Assembly (NCBI GenBank): GCA_020354155.1
Contig: CP070644.1
Coordinates: 533,063-538,256 of the forward strand
Direction of reading: 5' to 3'
DNA from: Nitrospiraceae bacterium
Lineage (GTDB): Bacteria; Nitrospirota; Thermodesulfovibrionia; UBA6902
Length of the DNA stretch: 5,194 bases
A model generated the notes under the pieces. It had not been told where the DNA came from. It ran no database searches and was given only the letters and a program-made list of their open reading frames with translations. Below, in pieces: positions 1-5,194 of this stretch. Position 1 is the stretch's first letter. The number at the start of each line of letters is the position of its first letter. A program made the position numbers and the translations under genes.

Positions 1-3000
1 TCACAGGCTTCTGAAAAGGCTCGCCTGTCTTGCCGTTAATAAGCGTTACCTGACCGTTTACTGTCATCTGCCTGAATAAATCAGCAGCGTATTTATTTGT
101 TCCGGGCTTGCCATAATTCTTCTCATATGCCTCCTGAAGCATACCTTTAATTTCCTTTTCGCTGGCACCTTCAAAGACCGGTGTTGCAACATACTGGTCC
201 AGCGCCTTTGCAGCCCATCCAAGGTGGATCTCCAGTATCTGTCCAACATTCATTCGTGATGGAACCCCAAGAGGATTCAGAATGATATCGACAGGTGTTC
301 CATCAGGCATATAGGGCATGTCCTCTTCAGGTACAACTATGGAGATAACTCCTTTGTTGCCGTGCCTTCCTGCCATCTTGTCACCCACTGAAATCTTTCG
401 TTTCATGGCGACATACACCTTTACGATCTTGAGGACGCCGGGCGGAAGGTCATCTCCCTTTTTAAACTGTTCCATCCTCCTGGCATGCTCGCTTTCAAGG
501 ATCTTGATTCTATTGGAAGTCTCGATCTCGATATTTCGGATGAGCTCCTTTTTCTCCTCACTCTGCAGTGATATCTTTTTCAGTGAGCTATCGGGAATGC
601 TCTCAAGAACCTTTTCGCTAAGACTCTTCCCTTTTTCGCAGAGGGCCCCTTTTATGCCTGTTACCCTCAGGTCCTCATCAACCTTTTCATCAAGAAGGAG
701 TTCCCGCATCTTGAGGTGACTGTTTTCTCTCAATATCCTGACTTCATCTTCAAGGTTACGCTCCAGCTGTGCAATTTTATCTTCATCGATGCTCTGCGTT
801 CTTTTATCCTTGGCTGATCCCTTCCGTGTAAAGACTTTCACATCAAGCACCGTGCCTTCAATCCCCGGCGGTACATAGAGGCAGTTCTCTCTCACCTCCT
901 CTGCTTTTTCACCAAAAATTGCCCTGAGCAGTTTCTCCTCCGGAGTCAATTGGGTTTCACTCTTTGGAGTAACCTTTCCCACCAGGATATCTCCCGGCTT
1001 TATCTTGGCCCCTGTGCGAATAATGCCGCTCTCATCAAGGTCGGCAAGGGCTTCTTCTCCTATATTCGGAATGTCCCGGGTTATTTCTTCCGGCCCGAGT
1101 TTGGTTTCCCGTGCCTCTATAGACAATTCTTCGATATGGATTGAAGTGTAGACGTCATCTTTTACCAGGCGTTCGCTGATAATAATGGCATCCTCAAAGT
1201 TGTACCCTCCCCAGGGCATAAAGGCGACCAGCACATTTCTGCCCAGCGCCAGTTCCCCCATATCCGTCGCAGGACCATCAGCGAGGACCTGGTTCTTCTT
1301 TACCCTTGAACCAAGACTGACAATAGGTTTCTGGATTATACAGGTTGCCTGATTTGACCTGTAAAACTTTATCAGCTCATAGACGTCCACGCCACCGTCA
1401 TTACACTTTACGATAATCCGTGACGCATCAACAGACTCCACAATCCCCGGCCTTTTCGCCATTACCGTAACACCTGAATCTGTTGCTGCAACACCCTCCA
1501 TGCCCGTGCCAACTCTCGGGGCATCAGTATGAAGAAGAGGAACAGCCTGCCGCTGCATGTTCGATCCCATCAGGGCCCTGTTCGCGTCATCATTTTCAAG
1601 GAACGGTATAAGTGAAGCGGATACGCTGACGATCTGCTTGGGAGACACATCCATGTATTCCACTTCCTCCGTTGCAACGAGTTTGAAGTCTCCTCCAACT
1701 CTGGCAGACACTGTCTCTCCGGTCAGGTTCCCATTATCATCCATCGGTGATGTAGCCTGAGCAATGATATATTTTTCACCGTCAATGGCAGAAAGATACT
1801 CGATATCTTTCGTAACCTGCCCATTTTTTACCTTGCGATAGGGCGATTCAATAAAACCAAAATCATTCACTCTCGCATAGGACGCAAGTGATGTTATGAG
1901 TCCTATGTTTGGTCCCTCAGGCGTCTCAACGGGGCAGATACGGCCATAGTGTGTGGGATGCACATCCCTCACTTCAAAGCCTGCCCGTTCCCGTGTCAGA
2001 CCTCCCGGCCCCAAGGCACTTAATCTCCTTTTGTGAGTTATCTCTGAAAGGGGATTTGTCTGGTCCATAAACTGGCTCAGCTGGCTGGAGCCGAAAAATT
2101 CCTTAATCACCGCAATGACCGGTTTTGCATTGATAATGTCATGGGGCATTGCCGTCTCCAGTTCGGTGAGCGTCATTTTTTCCTTGATGGCCCTCTCCAT
2201 TCTTACAAGACCTATCCTGAACTGGTTTTCAAGGAGTTCACCCACTGCCCTCACTCTTCTGTTGCCAAGGTGATCGATGTCATCGATTTCCCCTTTCCCT
2301 GCCCTGAGATCAAAAAGATACCTGAGTATTTCTATAATGTCCTTTTCTGAAAGGACCCGCGTCTCAAGGGGAATATCCAGTCCAAGCCGTTTGTTCAGCT
2401 TCAGTCTCCCCACTACAGAAAGGTCATATCTCTTCGGGTCGAAAAACAGCCCTTCAAACAGCGCCCGGGCATCATTCACTGACGGAGGCTCGCCCGGTCT
2501 CAGCTTTTTATATATCTCAACAAGCGCTTCATCAGTGCTTGCCACCTTATCGAGAAGAAGCGTATTCCTCAATGAAGGCAGATAACGGATACCATCAATA
2601 AAGAGCAGCTGCAGTGAGGGAATGTTCATTGACAGGACCTTATCGACGACTTCCTCTGTCATTTCCTCGTTGCTCTCGAGCATGACCTCCCCCGTTTCAG
2701 GGTCTATAAGATCAGTCAGTGTTACACGGCCTGTAAGTTCCTCCCGGGAAATCGCAACTTCTTTGATTTTTGCTGCCTCAATCTTCCTGAAGGCCGCCTT
2801 TGTAATTCTGCCGCCTTCTCTCACAAGTACTTCTCCGGTCTTGGGATCAGTGATTCCTTCAGCAGTCCTGAGACCTATCAGGACTTCGCTCAGCTGACGT
2901 ATGGCAACTCCTTTTTTAATTGTGACTTCTTCTATCGGATAGTACGTTCTGAGGATCTGTTCTTCAGAGAATCCAAGAGCTTTGAGGATAATTGTGGCAT

Positions 3001-3613
3001 GGAGTTTTTTTCTTCGGTCAATACGTACATACAGTGTATCTTTTGTATCAAACTCAAAATCGAACCATGAACCACGCGCTGGAATTATCCTGGCAGAAAA
3101 AAGTACTTTCTCGCTGGCAGATTTACCCTTGTCATGACTGAAAAAGATGCCCGGGGATCTGTGAAGCTGACTGACGATGACCCGCTCAACTCCATTGATA
3201 ACAAAGGTACCTGTCTCTGTCATGAGGGGAAGTTCCCCGAGATAGACTTCCTGTTCTCTTGACTCCTTCAGCTTCTTCTCGCCTGATTCTGCCTTTTCCC
3301 AGAGATTGAGCTTTACGCGGATTTTCAGCGGCGTTGCGTAATTCACACCCTTTGCCAGGCTCTCGCGCAAAGTATATTTAGGCGTGCCGAGAATATACTC
3401 AAGAAACTCGATAGACGCCGTTTCATTATAATCAGTTATGGGGAAGACACTGTGAAAAGCCGCCTGCAGCCCCATCTCTTCTCGCTTTGAAGAAGGCACG
3501 TTTTCCTGCAGGAAACGATCAAAAGAACGTCTCTGGATCTCTATCAAATTGGGAATAGACAAAATAGCGGGTACTTTCCCAAAACTCTTTCTTACTCTTT
3601 GACCCTCTGCCAT
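1..3613 (-). CDS. rpoB: DNA-directed RNA polymerase subunit beta, C-terminus cut by window edge
   Basis: The beta subunit forms one pincer of core RNA polymerase and, with beta', the active-site cleft for RNA synthesis. The window holds 1204 codons with no frame break; by comparison with E. coli (1342 residues) about 110-120 C-terminal residues are missing. Landmarks are IPNLIEIQRRSFDRFLQ (from residue 20), ERVIVSQLHRSPG in the lobe, an SI1-type insertion (about 225-345) and RPGEPP (372). The rifampicin region GSSQLSQFMDQ...HKRRLSAL spans 508-534 (bases 2012-2092), with ETPEGPNIGLI following. The active-site motif NFED is at 805-808 (E807, D808), an SI2-type insertion at about 935-1050, and GDKMAGRHGNKG contains K1079 and K1087, the equivalents of E. 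coli K1065 and K1073. The visible end is GKTGEPFQKPV, just before the flap/clamp C-terminus. Rifampicin-contact positions (E. coli Q513, D516, H526, R529, S531, L533) all carry sensitive-type residues. The ATG start has a good ribosome binding site. rpoC is expected just beyond the left edge. Confidence 0.98.
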   Translation of the reverse strand, partial: MAEGQRVRKSFGKVPAILSIPNLIEIQRRSFDRFLQENVPSSKREEMGLQAAFHSVFPITDYNETASIEFLEYILGTPKYTLRESLAKGVNYATPLKIRVKLNLWEKAESGEKKLKESREQEVYLGELPLMTETGTFVINGVERVIVSQLHRSPGIFFSHDKGKSASEKVLFSARIIPARGSWFDFEFDTKDTLYVRIDRRKKLHATIILKALGFSEEQILRTYYPIEEVTIKKGVAIRQLSEVLIGLRTAEGITDPKTGEVLVREGGRITKAAFRKIEAAKIKEVAISREELTGRVTLTDLIDPETGEVMLESNEEMTEEVVDKVLSMNIPSLQLLFIDGIRYLPSLRNTLLLDKVASTDEALVEIYKKLRPGEPPSVNDARALFEGLFFDPKRYDLSVVGRLKLNKRLGLDIPLETRVLSEKDIIEILRYLFDLRAGKGEIDDIDHLGNRRVRAVGELLENQFRIGLVRMERAIKEKMTLTELETAMPHDIINAKPVIAVIKEFFGSSQLSQFMDQTNPLSEITHKRRLSALGPGGLTRERAGFEVRDVHPTHYGRICPVETPEGPNIGLITSLASYARVNDFGFIESPYRKVKNGQVTKDIEYLSAIDGEKYIIAQATSPMDDNGNLTGETVSARVGGDFKLVATEEVEYMDVSPKQIVSVSASLIPFLENDDANRALMGSNMQRQAVPLLHTDAPRVGTGMEGVAATDSGVTVMAKRPGIVESVDASRIIVKCNDGGVDVYELIKFYRSNQATCIIQKPIVSLGSRVKKNQVLADGPATDMGELALGRNVLVAFMPWGGYNFEDAIIISERLVKDDVYTSIHIEELSIEARETKLGPEEITRDIPNIGEEALADLDESGIIRTGAKIKPGDILVGKVTPKSETQLTPEEKLLRAIFGEKAEEVRENCLYVPPGIEGTVLDVKVFTRKGSAKDKRTQSIDEDKIAQLERNLEDEVRILRENSHLKMRELLLDEKVDEDLRVTGIKGALCEKGKSLSEKVLESIPDSSLKKISLQSEEKKELIRNIEIETSNRIKILESEHARRMEQFKKGDDLPPGVLKIVKVYVAMKRKISVGDKMAGRHGNKGVISIVVPEEDMPYMPDGTPVDIILNPLGVPSRMNVGQILEIHLGWAAKALDQYVATPVFEGASEKEIKGMLQEAYEKNYGKPGTNKYAADLFRQMTVNGQVTLINGKTGEPFQKPV

Positions 3614-3617
3614 GTTT

Positions 3618-3624
3618 CTCCTTT
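3618..3624 (-). promoter_or_regulatory. rpoB ribosome binding site (AAAGGAG)
   Basis: The sense strand reads AAAGGAG, then AAAC, then ATG. The 4-nt spacing is slightly short but functional. It lies only a few nucleotides past the end of the spacer hairpin, so folding of the repeats could affect ribosome access. It supports the ATG at 3613 as the start. Confidence 0.8.
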
Positions 3625-3630
3625 GAAGAA

Positions 3631-3662
3631 GGATTCCAGGATTCCAGGATTCCAGGATTCCA
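3631..3662 (-). repeat. Direct-repeat array, unit TGGAATCC (four exact copies)
   Basis: On the plus strand GGATTCCA is repeated four times without a mismatch. In the mRNA this reads as four TGGAATCC units ending just before the rpoB ribosome binding site. It is roughly the inverted complement of the other array in the same spacer: the two differ at two of eight positions per unit, so together they form a hairpin. Short tandem arrays like this change copy number easily and may vary between strains. Confidence 0.93.
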
Positions 3663-3688
3663 GTGCTAGCGTTCTGATGTTGCTATAC

Positions 3689-3721
3689 TTGAATCCCTTG
3701 GATCCTTGGATCCTTGGATCC
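3689..3721 (-). repeat. Direct-repeat array, unit GGATCCAA (three exact copies plus one degenerate)
   Basis: On the plus strand TTGGATCC occurs three times end to end (3698-3705, 3706-3713, 3714-3721), preceded by a diverged copy TTGAATCCC (3689-3697). Each exact unit contains the palindrome GGATCC. The 8-bp period is not a multiple of three and the array starts 9 nt past the rplL stop, so it is noncoding. The identical units suggest recent expansion by slippage. Confidence 0.93.
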
Positions 3722-3730
3722 TAAATTAAT

Positions 3731-4117
3731 TTATTTCAATTCTACTGTTGCGCCCTGCTCTTCAAGTGCAGCCTTCAGTGCCTCAGCTTCTTCTTTCGGT
3801 ACTCCTGTCTTCACAGGCTGGGGAGCGCCGTCAACGAGCTCTTTTGCCTCTTTCAGACCAAGACTGGTAGCCTCTCGAACAGCCTTGATAACCTGAATCT
3901 TTTTGTCACCCACTGCAGCCAGGACAACATCAAAGCTGGTCTTTTCTTCTGCAGCTGCTGCTTCTCCGCCTGCAGCTGGAACTCCGGCTGCAGCAACGGC
4001 TACCGGTGCAGCTGCCGTTACATCATAGCGCTCCTCAAATTCCTTAATAAACTCCGACATCTCAAGAATAGTCATTTTATCAATGAACTCAAATACGTTT
4101 TCCTTTGTTACAGCCAT
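3731..4117 (-). CDS. rplL: Large ribosomal subunit protein L7/L12 (bL12)
   Basis: This is the multi-copy stalk protein of the 50S subunit, whose dimers sit on L10 and whose C-terminal domains recruit and stimulate the translational GTPases (EF-Tu, EF-G, IF2, RF3). It has 128 residues, slightly longer than the E. coli protein (about 120). The three parts are clear: an N-terminal dimerisation and L10-binding helical domain (about 1-35, with FIDKMTILEMSEFIKEFEE), an Ala/Gly/Pro-rich flexible hinge (about 36-58) and a globular C-terminal domain (about 60-128). The latter has TSFDVVLAAVGDKKIQVIKA, VREATSLGLKEAKELVDGAPQ and the final ALEEQGATVELK. The factor-binding LGLKEAK(E)LV helix is intact. 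It starts with ATG behind a strong ribosome binding site and ends in TAA. It lies 39 nt after rplJ and 117 nt before rpoB, so it is surely co-transcribed with rplJ. Confidence 0.98.
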   Translation of the reverse strand: MAVTKENVFEFIDKMTILEMSEFIKEFEERYDVTAAAPVAVAAAGVPAAGGEAAAAEEKTSFDVVLAAVGDKKIQVIKAVREATSLGLKEAKELVDGAPQPVKTGVPKEEAEALKAALEEQGATVELK

Positions 4118-4122
4118 GGTGT

Positions 4123-4130
4123 CCTCCTTC
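4123..4130 (-). promoter_or_regulatory. Strong ribosome binding site of rplL (GAAGGAGG)
   Basis: The sense strand reads GAAGGAGG, then ACACC, then ATG. This is a near-perfect anti-16S match with 5-nt spacing, in an AT-rich spacer. It is a better-formed start signal than that of rplJ. L7/L12 is needed in four to six copies per ribosome, against one L10, so strong initiation here fits that demand. Confidence 0.85.
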
Positions 4131-4150
4131 TTTTTATTCGCAAATTTAAA

Positions 4151-4159
4151 TTATTATCA
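4151..4159 (-). other. Three tandem in-frame stop codons ending rplJ
   Basis: The sense strand reads TGA TAA TAA, all in the rplJ frame. Backup stops are commonly taken to guard against read-through, and TGA is the leakiest stop. Here they would protect the L12-binding C-terminus of a very highly expressed protein. The sequence is seen directly; the purpose is inferred. Confidence 0.9.
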
Positions 4160-4693
4160 GTTTTCTGTTGCACTCTTTTTGTTTTTCAACGCTTCCAGAG
4201 CATAGGCAAATCTTGTCACTGTTGCGCTCAGCAATCCGGCAAGCTTTGTTGCAGGAGCCTGCATTACACCAGCAAGCATGGCAAGCTGCACTTCCTTTGG
4301 AGGAAGTTTCGAGATGCTCTTCAGCTCATCAGGGGAACAGATACTCCCCTCAACAATGCCGCCTTTGATCTCAAGTCTCTCATTCGTCTTGTTAAACTCC
4401 AGTACCTTTTTCACCACCAGCACAGGATCATCGTATCCAACGGCAATACCAATGGGTCCGACGAGGATGTCTTTTGCTTTATCAACAGACGTCCCTTCTG
4501 CGGCTATTTTGGCAAGAGTATTCTTCACCACTCTGTACTCAAGAGCAGATTCCCTCAGATTGTTCCTGAGTCCGGATATCTCCTCCACATTCAGCCCGCG
4601 ATAGTCGGTAAATACGAGACCTTTGGCTCTGGTGAACTTGTCCTGAAGTTCTGAAACCACACGTTTCTTTTCTTCCTTATTCAGATTCTCCAC
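4157..4693 (-). CDS. rplJ: Large ribosomal subunit protein L10 (uL10)
   Basis: L10 forms the base of the 50S stalk: its N-terminal domain binds 23S rRNA with L11 and its C-terminal helix carries L7/L12 dimers, which recruit translation factors. It also represses its own operon. The frame gives 178 residues, normal for the family (about 165-180). Visible signatures are VVSELQDKF near the N-terminus, the conserved FTDYRGLNVEEISGLRNNLR (about 28-47), YRVVKNTLAKIAA (about 53-65), a KxxLxGPIGIAVGYDDP region (about 75-90) and the PPKEVQLAMLAGVMQAP motif (about 131-147) leading into the L12-binding helix. The start is uncertain: the GTG at 4693 overlaps the Shine-Dalgarno sequence, while a CTG three codons later (4684) is ideally spaced and would give MNKEEKKRVV, a typical L10 N-terminus, and 175 residues. 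The gene ends in TGA followed in frame by TAA and TAA. rplL begins 39 nt downstream, in the usual stalk-protein order. Confidence 0.97.
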   Translation of the reverse strand: MENLNKEEKKRVVSELQDKFTRAKGLVFTDYRGLNVEEISGLRNNLRESALEYRVVKNTLAKIAAEGTSVDKAKDILVGPIGIAVGYDDPVLVVKKVLEFNKTNERLEIKGGIVEGSICSPDELKSISKLPPKEVQLAMLAGVMQAPATKLAGLLSATVTRFAYALEALKNKKSATEN

Positions 4694-4698
4694 CTCCT
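4693..4698 (-). promoter_or_regulatory. rplJ Shine-Dalgarno AGGAGG, used to judge the start
   Basis: The sense strand reads AAAGGAGGTGGAGAATCTGAAT. The first in-frame GTG (4693-4691) starts on the last G of AGGAGG, leaving no spacer, whereas the CTG at 4684-4682 is 8 nt downstream of the motif, which is the usual distance. No ATG or TTG lies in frame nearby, and an in-frame TGA at 4708-4706 rules out an upstream start. This site is why the rplJ start is left open. Confidence 0.75.
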
Positions 4699-4705
4699 TT
4701 GTGGA

Positions 4706-4713
4706 TCAGAGAC
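4706..4713 (-). promoter_or_regulatory. RBS-proximal anti-leader sequence GUCUCUGA
   Basis: In sense orientation this reads GUCUCUGA and lies a few nucleotides upstream of the rplJ Shine-Dalgarno sequence. It is the exact complement of UCAGAGAC at 4894-4901, the outer 5' strand of the L10-binding element, about 180 nt upstream. Adding a G-U wobble and a G-C pair on the outer side (GGUCAGAGAC with GUCUCUGAUC) gives about ten base pairs. It could close the whole leader into one domain or act as a switch that competes with the L10-bound fold. The complementarity is visible; the role is inferred. Confidence 0.5.
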
Positions 4714-4792
4714 CTCAGTACAAAAAGGCAGTAAGTCATACATTGAGGATAATGCCATATTGTGACCCTGCTATTCCGAATTGTATCTGCTT

Positions 4793-4901
4793 ACCTCAGT
4801 CTGTGCAGGCTGACTTTCTTTTTTTAAGCAATTCCTGCAGCCTCTACATGAGAACATCCGACAAGGCTGGAAGGCTGTGGACTTGCACCTGCAGTCTCTG
4901 A
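4793..4901 (-). ncRNA. L10 autoregulatory leader element (L10-binding stem with kink-turn-like junction)
   Basis: The sense strand has AGACUGCAGGUGC at 4897-4885, close to the 5' strand of the known L10 leader motif (AGACYGYAGGUGC type). About 75 nt later comes GCCUGCACAGACUGAGGU at 4810-4793, which resembles the 3' strand (CCUGC followed by GAGGU). UGCAGG (4893-4888) pairs perfectly with CCUGCA (4809-4804). Outside that stem, UCAG (4901-4898) can pair with CUGA across an AGAC / CAGA internal loop, a plausible kink-turn. Inside, CAGCCU and AGGCUG (about 4838-4877) form a sub-hairpin, and GCAA/UUGC adds a short helix. A purine-rich AAAAAAAGAAAG tract lies before the 3' strand. By homology with characterised leaders, L10 or the L10-L12 complex should bind here and repress rplJ-rplL. 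The motif strands are seen directly; the fold and function are inferred. The 3' strand has about seven extra nucleotides before GAGGU compared with the Bacillus form I remember. Confidence 0.7.
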
Positions 4902-4955
4902 CCAGTTTATTTTCTCTTAATGCTTCCTGATTCTGATTAATAGTCCTGTCTGACC

Positions 4956-5194
4956 TTACGCTGCCACACTGGCAACATTTAGGGGTATGCCAACCCCCAT
5001 AGTCGATGATATCGATATTTTTTTGAAATACTTTCCTTTACTGGAAGCAGGTTTGGCCTTTTCCAGGGCCTTGATGACCGTCTTTGCATTCTCTATAAGC
5101 TTATCGCTTTCAAAAGATACCTTGCCAATTGATACGTGTACAACGCCTGCCTTTTCCGTCCTGTAGTCTGCCTTACCTGCCGATATGTCCTGAA
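4956..5194 (-). CDS. rplA: Large ribosomal subunit protein L1 (uL1), C-terminal fragment
   Basis: This is the last 78 codons plus a TAA stop of L1, the 50S protein that forms the mobile L1 stalk near the E site and helps release deacylated tRNA. L1 also represses its own operon by binding mRNA, but the known site lies upstream of rplK and is outside this window. The fragment reads QDISAGKADYR, then GVVHVSIGKVSF, then KALEKAKPASSKGKYFKKIS, and ends ISSTMGVGIPLNVASVAA. These match the family C-terminus: the GxIHxxIGKxxF strand, the ALxxAKP helix, the KGxYxKKxxxSxTMG signature and the final hydrophobic strand. The 5' part, about two thirds of a protein of roughly 230 residues, lies beyond the right edge, and the first two window bases belong to a split codon. 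A short inverted repeat (TGCCA/TGGCA) overlaps the last codons but has no T-run after it, so read-through into the rplJ leader is likely. The assignment is secure. Confidence 0.97.
   Translation of the reverse strand, partial: QDISAGKADYRTEKAGVVHVSIGKVSFESDKLIENAKTVIKALEKAKPASSKGKYFKKISISSTMGVGIPLNVASVAA

Larger units (their letters stand above)
3614..3730 (-). promoter_or_regulatory. rplL-rpoB spacer with a long imperfect hairpin
   Basis: The 117-nt spacer is almost filled by two facing arrays of 8-bp repeats (3689-3721 and 3631-3662) around a short centre. As RNA, the innermost units GGATTCAAG and CTGGAATCC pair at 8 of 9 positions, and TAGC/GCTA adds a helix capped by an 11-nt loop. Each outer unit pair (GGATCCAA with TGGAATCC) matches at 6 of 8 positions, for a stem of roughly 33 positions. 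No T-run follows, so it is not a classical terminator. In E. coli the equivalent spacer carries a partial attenuator and an RNase III cut site that lower rpoB expression relative to rplL; the hairpin here is placed to do the same, which is inference. Pairing was worked out by hand. Confidence 0.6.
4694..4955 (-). promoter_or_regulatory. rplJ 5' leader / rplA-rplJ intergenic region
   Basis: This 262-nt gap separates rplA from rplJ, unusually long next to the 39-nt rplJ-rplL gap, and holds no plausible gene. In sense orientation it contains, in order, an A-rich stretch just after rplA, a folded region resembling the L10 leader element (4793-4901), a less structured segment (about 4720-4790), and the rplJ ribosome binding site. 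I could not identify a convincing sigma70 promoter: AT-rich hexamers such as TATTAA occur near 4940, but none has a good partner at the right distance. No strong intrinsic terminator is visible either, which suggests control of translation rather than of transcription. In E. coli, L10 bound to a leader well upstream of rplJ represses translation through long-range RNA structure; the arrangement here fits that model. Confidence 0.8.

Noticed and set aside
64..249. Minus-strand open frame of 61 codons near the left edge
   Set aside because: It is out of frame with, and inside, rpoB, whose own frame is intact and conserved there.
318..719. Plus-strand open frame of 133 codons
   Set aside because: It lies wholly antisense to the well-conserved SI2 and downstream part of rpoB, is rich in Ser/Leu/Phe as expected of a reverse-complement shadow, and has no recognisable domain.
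2277..2897. Two Ser-rich plus-strand open frames (2277-2585 and 2622-2897)
   Set aside because: Both are antisense to conserved rpoB sequence, and their composition reflects the complement of rpoB codons.
3631..3721. CRISPR array or insertion-sequence ends in the rplL-rpoB spacer
   Set aside because: The units are 8 bp and contiguous with no spacers, and there is no transposase or target duplication, so these are simple tandem repeats.
4721..4756. Possible intrinsic terminator in the rplJ leader (GGCA...TGCC followed by TTTTT)
   Set aside because: The stem has only four pairs with a long loop and the T-run is short and interrupted; too weak to call.
4701..4901. Plus-strand open frame of 66 codons across the rplJ leader
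   Set aside because: It has no ribosome binding site or known family resemblance, and it coincides with the structured leader, whose inverted repeats explain the sequence better.
4902..4955. Sigma70 promoter for rplJ between rplA and the leader
   Set aside because: AT-rich hexamers exist, but no -35/-10 pair with acceptable match and spacing could be found by eye.
4959..4976. Hairpin TGCCA-GTG-TGGCA at the end of rplA as a terminator
   Set aside because: The stem is five pairs, it overlaps conserved-length coding sequence and has no T-run.

Overview
This window is a slice of the conserved bacterial ribosomal protein / RNA polymerase operon, read entirely from the minus strand. In transcription order (right to left) it holds the 3' end of rplA (L1), a structured 5' leader, rplJ (L10), rplL (L7/L12), a short repeat-bearing spacer, and most of rpoB (RNA polymerase beta subunit). 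rpoB runs off the left edge about 110-120 codons before its expected end. No plus-strand gene is supported; the open frames there are antisense shadows of rpoB, rplJ, rplL or the leader.

The organism is a bacterium of moderate GC content. RpoB carries both large lineage-specific insertions found in the Escherichia coli protein (the equivalents of SI1 and SI2), and the L7/L12, L10 and RpoB N-terminal sequences resemble those of Desulfobacterota (former Deltaproteobacteria) or Nitrospirota. This placement is recalled from family resemblance and was not computed. The rifampicin-binding residues are of the sensitive type.

Layout: 4956-5194, end of rplA; 4694-4955, a 262-nt leader with an L10-binding type element (the AGACUGCAGGUGC strand and its CCUGCA partner) and a long-range inverted repeat joining that element to the sequence next to the rplJ ribosome binding site; 4157-4693, rplJ, whose start codon is ambiguous (a GTG inside the Shine-Dalgarno sequence or a well-spaced CTG) and which ends in three tandem stop codons; 3731-4117, rplL; 3614-3730, a spacer with two facing arrays of 8-bp repeats that can fold into one long imperfect hairpin; 1-3613, rpoB.

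How it works together: L1, L10 and L7/L12 are 50S proteins (L1 stalk and L10-L12 stalk), and beta forms the RNA polymerase core with beta'. L10, or L10-L12, is expected to bind the leader and repress rplJ-rplL translation. The spacer hairpin lies where E. coli has an attenuator and RNase III site that set the ratio of stalk protein to polymerase expression. The genes are ordinary; the two noncoding intervals hold the interesting material.
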